DNA of 22,512 bases, taken from JAKALQ01 sp963978265 (lineage in GTDB: Bacteria; Actinomycetota; Actinomycetes; S36-B12; UBA5976). Below the pieces are notes generated by a model that was not told where the DNA came from, ran no database searches, and was given only the letters and a program-made list of their open reading frames with translations. The stretch's first letter is position 1, and each line of letters starts with the position of its first letter. Shown here piece by piece: positions 13,869-20,743 of this stretch. Where the stretch lies: the NCBI GenBank assembly GCA_963978265.1, contig CAXBQV010000020.1, positions 1-22,512 of the forward strand. Direction: 5' to 3'. A program made the position numbers and the translations under genes.

Positions 13869-15446
13869 GTGTCGGACGATCGAATCGATCTCCAAACGAC
13901 GGCGGGCAAGATCGCCGATCTTCGTCGTCGACGCCAGGAGAAGGAACACGGTCGCGAGGCCGCCGTTGCGAAGCAGCATGCGAAGGGCAAGCAGACCGCG
14001 ATGGAGCGTCTCAACGCCTTCCTCGACCCCGGCTCGTTCCAGCAGCTCGACGGACTTCGTCGGCACCGTGCCCACGGATTCGGCATGGAGAAGACCCGCC
14101 CGGTGGGCGACGGCGTCATCACCGGCTACGGCACCGTCAACGGCCGGCAGGTGTACGTCTATGCGCAGGACTTCACCGTGTTCGGCGGCTCGCTCGGACA
14201 GGTATTCGGCGAGAAGATCGTGAAGGTCATGGACCTGGCGATGCAGACCGGCTGTCCGCTCATCGGCTTCAATGATTCCGGCGGTGCTCGCATTCAGGAG
14301 GGCGTCGAGTCCCTCGCCATGTACGGCGAGATCTTCAAGCGCAATGTGCACGCGTCCGGCGTCATTCCGCAGATCTCCTTGATTATGGGTCCGTGCGCCG
14401 GTGGCTCGGTCTACTCCCCTGCGATCACCGACTTCACCGTGATGGTCGACAAGACATCGCACATGTTCATCACTGGTCCTGACGTCATCAAGACCGTCAC
14501 CGGCGAGGATGTGGGGTTCGAGGAACTTGGCGGTGCACGCGCTCACAACACACTCTCCGGAGCCGCGCACTACATGGGCCATGACGAGCAGGAAGCCATC
14601 GACTACGTGAAGGCGCTGCTGTCGTTCCTCCCCGACAACAACATGGACGAGGCACCCTCGTTCCCGTGGCAAGCAAGTCTCGATGTCACCGACGAAGACC
14701 TCGAGATGGATGCACTCATCCCGGATTCCTCCAACCAGCCGTACGACATGCACCGGATCATCGAGCACGTGCTGGATGACGGATATCTGCTCGAGGTACA
14801 GCCGCTCTTCGCTCCCAACATCATCACCGGCTTCGGTCGTATCGAAGGACATTCGGTCGGCATCGTCGCGAATCAACCGATGCAACTCGCCGGCACGTTG
14901 GACATCAACGCGTCGGAGAAGGCGGCCCGATTCATCCGCACCTGCGACGCCTTCAACATCCCGGTTGTCTCGTTCGTCGACGTCCCGGGCTTCCTTCCCG
15001 GCACCGAACAGGAGTGGGATGGCATCATCCGACGCGGCGCCAAGCTCATCTACGCGTACGCCGAAGCCTCGGTACCCCTCGTGACCGTCATCACCCGCAA
15101 GGCGTACGGTGGTGCCTACATCGTCATGGGCTCCAAGCACCTCGGTGCGGATGTGAATCTCGCCTGGCCGTCGGCACAGATCGCGGTCATGGGTGCACAG
15201 GGCGCTGTGAACATTCTGTACCGCAAGGAACTCGCCGCCTCGGACAATCCGGATGTCACGCGTGCGCAACTCATCGACGACTACGAGCAGCAGTTGAACA
15301 ATCCGTATCCGGCTGCCGAGTCCGGTCACATCGATCGCGTGATCTTCCCGCACGAGACGCGTGCGCATGTGATTCGGGCCCTACGCGCCCTGCGTAACAA
15401 ACGTGGACAGCTGCCACCGAAGAAGCACGGGAACATCCCGCTATGA
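13869..15446 (+). CDS. Acyl-CoA carboxylase beta subunit (carboxyltransferase; AccD5/PccB type)
   Basis: Transfers the carboxyl group from carboxybiotin to acetyl- or propionyl-CoA, giving malonyl- or methylmalonyl-CoA. The 525-residue protein covers the full N- and C-carboxyltransferase domains: KGKQTAMERLNAFLDPGSFQ at the start, FNDSGGARIQEGVESL and MGPCAGGSVYSPAITDF (acyl-CoA oxyanion site), TGPDVIKTVTGEDV, then NQPMQLAGTLDINASEKAAR, VDVPGFLPGTEQE, RKAYGGAYIVMGSK and the terminal RGQLPPKKHGNIPL. GTG at 13869 has a well-placed GGAGG (13859-13863, 5 bases spacing); an earlier in-frame GTG at 13863 overlaps that site and is rejected. It overlaps accE by 4 bases (ATGA). The choice between acetyl and propionyl substrates cannot be made by eye; the close AccE and AccA favour a multi-acyl complex as in mycobacterial AccA3-AccD5-AccE5. 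Confidence 0.95.
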   Translation: MSDDRIDLQTTAGKIADLRRRRQEKEHGREAAVAKQHAKGKQTAMERLNAFLDPGSFQQLDGLRRHRAHGFGMEKTRPVGDGVITGYGTVNGRQVYVYAQDFTVFGGSLGQVFGEKIVKVMDLAMQTGCPLIGFNDSGGARIQEGVESLAMYGEIFKRNVHASGVIPQISLIMGPCAGGSVYSPAITDFTVMVDKTSHMFITGPDVIKTVTGEDVGFEELGGARAHNTLSGAAHYMGHDEQEAIDYVKALLSFLPDNNMDEAPSFPWQASLDVTDEDLEMDALIPDSSNQPYDMHRIIEHVLDDGYLLEVQPLFAPNIITGFGRIEGHSVGIVANQPMQLAGTLDINASEKAARFIRTCDAFNIPVVSFVDVPGFLPGTEQEWDGIIRRGAKLIYAYAEASVPLVTVITRKAYGGAYIVMGSKHLGADVNLAWPSAQIAVMGAQGAVNILYRKELAASDNPDVTRAQLIDDYEQQLNNPYPAAESGHIDRVIFPHETRAHVIRALRALRNKRGQLPPKKHGNIPL

Positions 15447-15655
15447 GCGAGTTCGGGATCCGACGCGGCAATCCGACGCCGGAGGAGATCGCGATTGCGA
15501 TATCGGTACTCCGTGCGGCAGCCGGCGCACAGACCGCCGCCGATACAGCCGCACACGCACCCCTTCGGAATTGGGCCGCCCCGCATCACAGTCATCGCTC
15601 CGCGCAGCACATTCGCGGTCGCGGCGCGTGGACGTTGGCACAGCGGATCCGTTGA
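15443..15655 (+). CDS. accE: Acyl-CoA carboxylase epsilon subunit
   Basis: A 70-residue small protein that bridges or activates alpha and beta carboxylase subunits in actinobacteria. The visible signature is FGIRRGNPTPEEIAIAISVL near the N-terminus (usual form RGNPTPEELAA), an Ala-rich middle, and the tryptophan-bearing end RNWAAP...RGAWTLAQRI. Its ATG overlaps the accD stop, and its TGA overlaps the maf ATG by one base, so the three are tightly coupled. The subunit is confined to actinobacteria in what I know, which makes it the best taxonomic marker in the window. Confidence 0.85.
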   Translation: MSEFGIRRGNPTPEEIAIAISVLRAAAGAQTAADTAAHAPLRNWAAPHHSHRSAQHIRGRGAWTLAQRIR

Positions 15656-16272
15656 TGCGCGTCGTTCTCGCTTCTGCATCACCCGCCCGCGCCCGCCTGC
15701 TCTCCGATGCCGGCGTTGCGCACGACGTGATCGTCTCCAATGTTGATGAGGACGCCGTCGTTGTAGCGCGGGGCTGGACGACCGCGTTCGACGTTGCCGG
15801 AGGGCTCGCCACCGCGAAGGCGCAGGACGTTGCAGCCTCGATCGGTACCGGACATCTCGTGATCGGCTGCGACTCGGTGTTCGACATCGACGGTGAGATC
15901 CACGGCAAGCCTGCAACGACGGCGCAAGCCCGCGCGCGCTGGGAGCGCATGCGCGGCGCAGACGGCGTGCTCTACACCGGACACCACATCATCGACACAA
16001 CGAACGGCCGGGAAGTGGCACGGGTTGCATCGTCGACCGTGTTCTTCGCGAATCCGACGGACGATGAAATCGATGCATACATCGCCACCGGGGAGCCGCT
16101 ACGCGTCGCCGGTGGTGTGACGATCGACGGACTCGGTGCGCCGTTCATCACGCGCATTGACGGCGACCACTCGAACGTGATGGGACTGTCGATTCCGACA
16201 TTGCGCGTGATGTTGCTCGAGCTCGGCATCCCCTGGCCGGTGCTCTGGTCTACTGACCAGTCGCACCCCTAG
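15655..16272 (+). CDS. maf: Maf-like nucleoside triphosphate pyrophosphatase
   Basis: Hydrolyses non-canonical or methylated NTPs (dTTP/UTP or m7GTP, depending on subgroup) to the monophosphate. With the ATG at 15655 it has 205 residues. The family opening VVLASASPARARLL provides the S-x-x-R phosphate site, CDSVFDIDGEIHGKP contains the catalytic D73 and the KP motif, and DGLGAPFITRIDGDHSNVMG followed by LSIPTLRVML is the typical C-terminal block. The ATG overlaps the accE stop as TGATG. An upstream in-frame extension to 15403 is antisense/out-of-frame to accD and accE and is discarded. The gene is embedded in the carboxylase cluster in many actinobacteria; a functional link to acyl-CoA carboxylation is not known. 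Confidence 0.92.
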   Translation: MRVVLASASPARARLLSDAGVAHDVIVSNVDEDAVVVARGWTTAFDVAGGLATAKAQDVAASIGTGHLVIGCDSVFDIDGEIHGKPATTAQARARWERMRGADGVLYTGHHIIDTTNGREVARVASSTVFFANPTDDEIDAYIATGEPLRVAGGVTIDGLGAPFITRIDGDHSNVMGLSIPTLRVMLLELGIPWPVLWSTDQSHP

Positions 16273-16276
16273 TCCC

Positions 16277-16282
16277 TACACT
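16277..16282 (+). promoter_or_regulatory. Candidate -10 for accA
   Basis: TACACT lies 7 bases before GGAGG (16290-16294), which is 6 bases before the ATG at 16301. A transcript starting near 16289 would carry the ribosome binding site at its very 5' end. Confidence 0.4.
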
Positions 16283-16300
16283 CGCGACCGGAGGATTCCG

Positions 16301-18064
16301 ATGCCGCTGTCACCCGCACGCCCGCTGCGCAAGGTGCTCATCGCCAATCGTGGCGAGATCGCCATTCGCGTGGCGCGCGCCTGCCGCGACGCCGGCTTGC
16401 TGAGTGTGGCGGTCTACGCCGATCCCGATCGCGACGCCCTGCATGTGAAGCTCGCGGACGAGGCATACGCGCTCGGTGGTGCGACCGCAGCGGAGTCCTA
16501 TCTCGTCATCGACAAGATCATCGACGTCGCCCGCAAGAGCGGTGCCGACGCGGTGCATCCCGGCTACGGCTTCCTCTCGGAGAACGCCGATTTCGCGCAG
16601 GCGGTGATCGACGCCGGACTCACCTGGATCGGCCCGCCACCCGAGGCGATCCGCGACCTCGGCGACAAGGTGTCGGCCCGACACATCGCCGCACGTGCAG
16701 GCGCACCGCAGGTGCCGGGAACCAAGGATCCGGTCGCGAATGCCGACGAGGTCATCGCATTCGCTCGCGAACACGGGCTGCCGATCGCGATCAAAGCCGC
16801 GTTCGGAGGTGGTGGTCGCGGCTTGAAGGTTGCGCGTTCACTCGACGAGATCCCCGAGCTCTTCGAATCGGCGGTTCGCGAGGCAGTTGCAGCGTTCGGG
16901 CGCGGCGAGTGCTTCGTCGAGCGCTACCTCGACAAGCCGCGGCACGTGGAGACACAGTGCCTCGCCGACCGTCACGGCAATGTGGTCGTCATATCGACGC
17001 GCGACTGCTCACTGCAGCGACGCCACCAGAAGCTCGTCGAAGAGGCGCCGGCGCCGAATCTCACGCCGCAGCAGATCGCCGAGCTCTACGCGTCGTCCAA
17101 GGCGATCCTCCGCGAGGCAAATTACGTAGGTGCTGGCACCTGCGAATTCCTCATCGGCGTCGATGGCACCATCTCCTTCCTCGAAGTGAATACCCGTCTG
17201 CAGGTCGAGCACCCGGTTTCGGAGGAGGTCACCGGCATCGATCTCGTCCGCGAAATGTTCAGGATCGCCGCCGGCGAGGAACTCGGCTATGACGATCCGG
17301 TGGTCACCGGCCACTCCATCGAGTTCCGCATCAACGGCGAGGACCCGGGCCGCAACTTCCTCCCGGCACCCGGTGTGCTCACCACCTGGATGCCACCGAT
17401 GGGACCGGGCGTCCGCGTGGACACCGGCTTCGTGCAGGGCGACGTCATCGGCGGAAACTTCGACTCGCTGCTCGCAAAACTCATCGTCACGGGACGCAAC
17501 CGCACACAAGCCCTTGAGCGGGCCCGCCGCGCACTCGCCGAGTTCGAGATCGAAGGAATCGCCACCGCCACCACCTTCCATCGCGCTGTTGTGAACGAGC
17601 CGGCGTTCACGGCCGAGGACGGCAACTTCGCGGTGCATACGCGTTGGATCGAGTCCGAGTTCAACAACACGATTCCGGCCTACGACGGCACCGCGAGTAC
17701 CGCGGCCACGGACGCCGAACGCAACAGCGTGGTGGTCGAGGTCGATGGCAAGCGCATCGAGGTCACGCTGCCGAGCGAGTTCGCCGTCGCGGGGCCGGCC
17801 AAGAAGTCGCAGGCGACTCCGATGGCAAAGGCGAAGAAGTCAGCGGCGTCCGGCGACGCCATCGCGGCACCAATGCAGGGAACGGTCGTGAAGGTGGCCG
17901 TCAGCGAGGGTCAAACGGTGGAAGCCGGTGAACTGGTCGTCGTCGTCGAGGCCATGAAGATGGAACAGCCACTCACGGCCCACAAGGCGGGCGTCGTCAC
18001 ATCGCTCAATGCAGTCGTCGGTGCGACCCTCGCGACTGGCGACGTGATCTGCGAGATCAAGTAG
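16301..18064 (+). CDS. Acyl-CoA carboxylase alpha subunit: biotin carboxylase fused to BCCP (AccA3 type)
   Basis: Carboxylates its own biotin with ATP and bicarbonate and hands it to the AccD subunit. The 587 residues comprise a biotin carboxylase N-domain (KVLIANRGEIAIRVARACRD, 11-30; VHPGYGFLSEN, 85-95), an ATP-grasp domain with IKAAFGGGGRGLK (164-176), the active-site EVNTRLQVEHPVSE near 285, the C-terminal BC domain, an Ala/Lys linker (AKKSQATPMAKAKKSAASG) and a biotinyl domain with EAMKMEQPL, biotin lysine K553. The fused layout is typical of actinobacterial alpha subunits. ATG at 16301 has a good GGAGG, spacing 6. It lies 28 bases after maf, with its own possible promoter, so expression may be partly independent of accD. 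The 3' end overlaps the convergent lpdA by 8 bases. Confidence 0.95.
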   Translation: MPLSPARPLRKVLIANRGEIAIRVARACRDAGLLSVAVYADPDRDALHVKLADEAYALGGATAAESYLVIDKIIDVARKSGADAVHPGYGFLSENADFAQAVIDAGLTWIGPPPEAIRDLGDKVSARHIAARAGAPQVPGTKDPVANADEVIAFAREHGLPIAIKAAFGGGGRGLKVARSLDEIPELFESAVREAVAAFGRGECFVERYLDKPRHVETQCLADRHGNVVVISTRDCSLQRRHQKLVEEAPAPNLTPQQIAELYASSKAILREANYVGAGTCEFLIGVDGTISFLEVNTRLQVEHPVSEEVTGIDLVREMFRIAAGEELGYDDPVVTGHSIEFRINGEDPGRNFLPAPGVLTTWMPPMGPGVRVDTGFVQGDVIGGNFDSLLAKLIVTGRNRTQALERARRALAEFEIEGIATATTFHRAVVNEPAFTAEDGNFAVHTRWIESEFNNTIPAYDGTASTAATDAERNSVVVEVDGKRIEVTLPSEFAVAGPAKKSQATPMAKAKKSAASGDAIAAPMQGTVVKVAVSEGQTVEAGELVVVVEAMKMEQPLTAHKAGVVTSLNAVVGATLATGDVICEIK

Positions 18065-19436
18065 CGCGCAGTCGCCGCGCAGCTTCTGCGATCGAACCCG
18101 TGAGTGACGGGTACACGGTGAACGTCGTCGCGAGATCGTCGACCGTCAGGTGCTTCTCAACCGCCAACGTCAACGGATAGACGAGTTCACTCGCCTTCGG
18201 CGCCACCACCACGCCACCGACAACGGTGCGATTGGTATGCGTGCAGAAGATCTTGACGAATCCGTCGCGGATACCCTGCATCTTCGCGCGCGGATTCCCT
18301 GAGAGTGGCAGCACGATGACCTCCGCGCTCACCTCGCCTGCGTCCACCTGTGCCTGCGTGACACCCACCGTCGCGATCTCCGGATCGGTGAAGATGTTCG
18401 CCGATGCCGTGCGCAGGTCGAGTCCCTTCACCGTGTCTCCGAGCGCATGCCACATCGCGATCCGGCCCTGCATGGCGGCAACCGACGCGAGCATGAGCAC
18501 ACCGGTGCAGTCACCGGCCGCGTAGACACCGCGAACGTTCGTCTTCGAGACCTTGTCGACGACGATGTGGCCACTCGCAGTCGTCGCGACGCCGACAACG
18601 TCCAAACCGAGTTCCTCGGTGTTGGGGAGCGAGCCGACGGCCATCAGGCAGTGGGAACCGTCGATCACTGAGCCATCGGCGAGCGTGACCCGCACGCCCG
18701 AACCCGTGTTCTCAACCCGGTCCGCACGCGACCTGCCGAGCACCGTGATGCCCCGACGGTCGAACACGTCTTCGATGACCTGCGCCGCGTCGGAATCCTG
18801 ACCCGGGAGCACGTGTTCCCGCGACGACACCAGCGTCACCTTCGCACCGATGCCGTGGTACGCAGACGCGAATTCGGCACCGGTGACTCCCGATCCGACA
18901 ACGATGAGATGCGTCGGCAACGCGTCGAGTTCGTACAACTGCTTCCATGTGAGGATGCGCTCGCCGTCCGGCTTCGCCGACGGCAGTTCCCGCGGACGCG
19001 CACCCGTGGCGATCAGCACGATGTCGGCATTGATCACCTCATCGGTACCGTGCACACCCACGGTGTGCGCGCTACGGAAGTAGCCGGCGCCGCGGATCAC
19101 ACTGATGCCCTCCGCGCGCAGACGTTCTGCGATGTCATCGCTCTGCTTCGCAGCCAGGTCCCTGATGCGAGCATTGAGTTTCGGCACATCGACGCCGACA
19201 CGGGCGTACGACGTGTCCTCGGCATCGAATTGCAGCCCGAGCCGGGCACCTTCGACGGCACGCGTCAGGATCTCCGCCGCTGCGATGAGGGTCTTGCTCG
19301 GGACCACATCGGTGAGCACCGCTGCACCACCGAGGCCATCGCGGTCGACGACCGTCACGCTGGCGCCCAACTGCGCACCCACAAGGGCGGCTTCGTATCC
19401 GCCGGGCCCACCGCCGATGATCACCACACGCGTCAT
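18057..19436 (-). CDS. lpdA: LpdA-type flavoprotein NAD(P)H:quinone reductase without redox cysteines
   Basis: A 459-residue member of the pyridine nucleotide-disulphide oxidoreductase fold. FAD site: VVIIGGGPGGYEAALVGAQL (4-23); NAD(P) site: LIVVGSGVTGAEFASAY; second FAD contact: VRGVYAAGDCTGVLMLASVA. Where dihydrolipoamide dehydrogenase has GGTCLNVGCIPSK, this protein reads GGAAVLTDVVPSK (36-48), with Ala39 and Val44 in place of both cysteines; and the C-terminal His-Pro-Thr/Glu active-site stretch is replaced by FTVYPSLTGSIAEAARRL. It therefore cannot act as a lipoamide dehydrogenase. The same replacements characterise M. tuberculosis LpdA (Rv3303c), known to reduce quinones and similar acceptors. 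The ATG at 19436 has only a weak upstream hexamer (CAGGAT, 19444-19449). It is divergent from the GGCT-like gene as in mycobacteria, and no lipoamide-enzyme subunits are nearby. Confidence 0.9.
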   Translation of the reverse strand: MTRVVIIGGGPGGYEAALVGAQLGASVTVVDRDGLGGAAVLTDVVPSKTLIAAAEILTRAVEGARLGLQFDAEDTSYARVGVDVPKLNARIRDLAAKQSDDIAERLRAEGISVIRGAGYFRSAHTVGVHGTDEVINADIVLIATGARPRELPSAKPDGERILTWKQLYELDALPTHLIVVGSGVTGAEFASAYHGIGAKVTLVSSREHVLPGQDSDAAQVIEDVFDRRGITVLGRSRADRVENTGSGVRVTLADGSVIDGSHCLMAVGSLPNTEELGLDVVGVATTASGHIVVDKVSKTNVRGVYAAGDCTGVLMLASVAAMQGRIAMWHALGDTVKGLDLRTASANIFTDPEIATVGVTQAQVDAGEVSAEVIVLPLSGNPRAKMQGIRDGFVKIFCTHTNRTVVGGVVVAPKASELVYPLTLAVEKHLTVDDLATTFTVYPSLTGSIAEAARRLRAT

Positions 19437-19482
19437 GGGCGCAATCCTGTCGTACTTCCTTCCCTGCCGCGTATCGCTTGAC

Positions 19483-19488
19483 TACCGT
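19483..19488 (+). promoter_or_regulatory. Candidate -10 for leaderless GGCT-like gene
   Basis: TACCGT, then 6 bases, then the GTG at 19495. There is no ribosome binding site. Confidence 0.5.
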
Positions 19489-19494
19489 GCGGAC

Positions 19495-19938
19495 GTGGCG
19501 TTGTACGCGGCATATGGCTCGAACCTGCATCCTGCATGGATGGCCAGGCGGGCTCCGCATTCGCCGCTTGTCGGTCCGGGCTGGCTGCAGGGCTGGCGAC
19601 TGACCTTCGGCGGCGAGGAGGTCTCGCTCCAGGGCGCACTCGCGACGGTTGTCGAGGATCCACTCTCGCAGGTGTTCGTGATGGTCTACGCGCTGACCGA
19701 CGCGGACGAGCGCGCACTGAACGCGTTCGAGGCCGCGGATTTCGGCCTGTACCGCAAGATCCATGTCCGGGTATCGCTGCTCGAGCGCGATATCACCGCG
19801 TGGCTCTACGTCCTCGACGGTTTCGAAGGCGGCCTCCCGTCCAAGCCCTACCTCGACGACATGATTTCGGCGGCCGAAGCAGCCGGTGCACCGAGCGACT
19901 ACATCGAGTGGCTCCGCGAAGTACAGACCTCCGACTAG
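19495..19938 (+). CDS. Gamma-glutamylcyclotransferase-like protein (GGCT fold)
   Basis: A 147-residue cytosolic protein with the GGCT/AIG2 fold. The N-terminus ALYAAYGSNLHPAWMARRAP has the YGSNL phosphate-loop-like motif (7-11), then GPGWLQGWRLTFGG, the strand VFVMVYALTDADERALNAFE with E79 in the place of the family's catalytic glutamate, and FGLYRKIHVRVSL. The substrate in bacteria is generally unknown; cyclotransfer of a gamma-glutamyl amine is possible. The frame is open upstream to 19105, but that part is antisense to lpdA; the GTG at 19495 puts the YGSN motif at the usual distance and lies 6 bases after TACCGT. The position between lpdA and deoD matches the order around Rv3304 in M. tuberculosis as I recall it. 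It ends 10 bases before deoD. Confidence 0.85.
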   Translation: MALYAAYGSNLHPAWMARRAPHSPLVGPGWLQGWRLTFGGEEVSLQGALATVVEDPLSQVFVMVYALTDADERALNAFEAADFGLYRKIHVRVSLLERDITAWLYVLDGFEGGLPSKPYLDDMISAAEAAGAPSDYIEWLREVQTSD

Positions 19939-19941
19939 GGT
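19936..19941 (+). promoter_or_regulatory. Candidate -10 for leaderless deoD, containing the upstream stop codon
   Basis: TAGGGT, then 7 bases, then the ATG at 19949. The first three bases are the TAG stop of the GGCT-like gene. Confidence 0.45.
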
Positions 19942-19948
19942 CATCGGC

Positions 19949-20743
19949 ATGACGCCGTACGAACTCGCCACTGCATCCGCCGCCGCTATCGCAGCAAGGA
20001 CCGGCATCGCGCATCACGATGTCGCAGTCATCCTCGGTAGCGGCTGGGCGCCTGCTGCAGATGCATTCGGCACCACCAACTGCGAACTCAAGTACGCAGA
20101 CATCGAGGGCTTCAATTCGACGAGCGTCGTTGGACATGCCGGGACGCTGCGCAGCGTTTCCATCGGCGACAACAAGAACGCACTGGTGTTCCTCGGCCGC
20201 ACGCACTACTACGAGGGACACGGTGTTGCGCCCGTGGTGCACAACGTGCGCACTGCGGCAGCCGCCGGAGCAAAGAGCGTCATCCTCACGAACGCGGCCG
20301 GCGGACTCGACGCCTCCTGGAAGCCGGGAACCGCCGTCCTCATCAAGGACCACATCAATCTCACCGCCACGTCGCCGATCGTCGGCGCGAAGTTCGTCGA
20401 CCTCACGCACGCCTACTCACCGCGCCTGCGCGAGCTGTGCAAGCAGATCGATCCGACCTTGCCGGAGGGCGTGTACGCGGGCTTCCCCGGGCCGCACTAC
20501 GAGACGCCGGCCGAGATCCACTTCATCCGCACCATCGGTGCGACACTCGCCGGCATGAGCACGGTGCTCGAAACGATCGCTGCGCGTGAAGCCGGCATGG
20601 AAGTGCTCGGCGTCTCCCTCGTCACGAATCTCGCTGCTGGAATGACCGGTGAACCGCTGAGCCACGACGAGGTACTCGCAGCGGGTCGAGCTGCTGCCGA
20701 GCGCATGGGCGGACTGCTCGCTGCGGTTCTCAAGGCGATGTGA
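19949..20743 (+). CDS. deoD: Purine nucleoside phosphorylase, trimeric class
   Basis: Phosphorolysis of (deoxy)guanosine/inosine to base and ribose-1-phosphate in nucleoside salvage. The 264-residue length fits the trimeric (PNP-II) class. Motifs: VAVILGSGWAPAAD (phosphate Ser), FLGRTHYYEGHG (His of the phosphate site), VILTNAAGGLD, GFPGPHYETPAEI (Glu binding the purine), AGMSTVLETIAAREAGMEVL, and SLVTNLAAGM with the base-binding Asn. ATG at 19949 has no ribosome binding site and follows TAGGGT by 7 bases. Its TGA shares one base with the next ATG (TGATG), coupling it to the phosphomannomutase gene, as deoD-pmmB in mycobacteria. This coupling suits ribose-1-phosphate processing if the mutase accepts pentose phosphates. 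The symbol follows mycobacterial usage; the E. coli DeoD is a different, hexameric class. Confidence 0.93.
   Translation: MTPYELATASAAAIAARTGIAHHDVAVILGSGWAPAADAFGTTNCELKYADIEGFNSTSVVGHAGTLRSVSIGDNKNALVFLGRTHYYEGHGVAPVVHNVRTAAAAGAKSVILTNAAGGLDASWKPGTAVLIKDHINLTATSPIVGAKFVDLTHAYSPRLRELCKQIDPTLPEGVYAGFPGPHYETPAEIHFIRTIGATLAGMSTVLETIAAREAGMEVLGVSLVTNLAAGMTGEPLSHDEVLAAGRAAAERMGGLLAAVLKAM

Noticed and set aside
13832..14122. 97-residue N-terminal extension of biotin ligase
   Set aside because: It lies antisense to accD, has no HTH or other similarity, and a leaderless GTG at 13831 gives a normal class I length.
13836..15368. 510-codon open frame on the minus strand
   Set aside because: Entirely antisense to accD, which has unmistakable carboxyltransferase motifs; Val/Asp/His/Arg-rich composition is typical of shadow frames.
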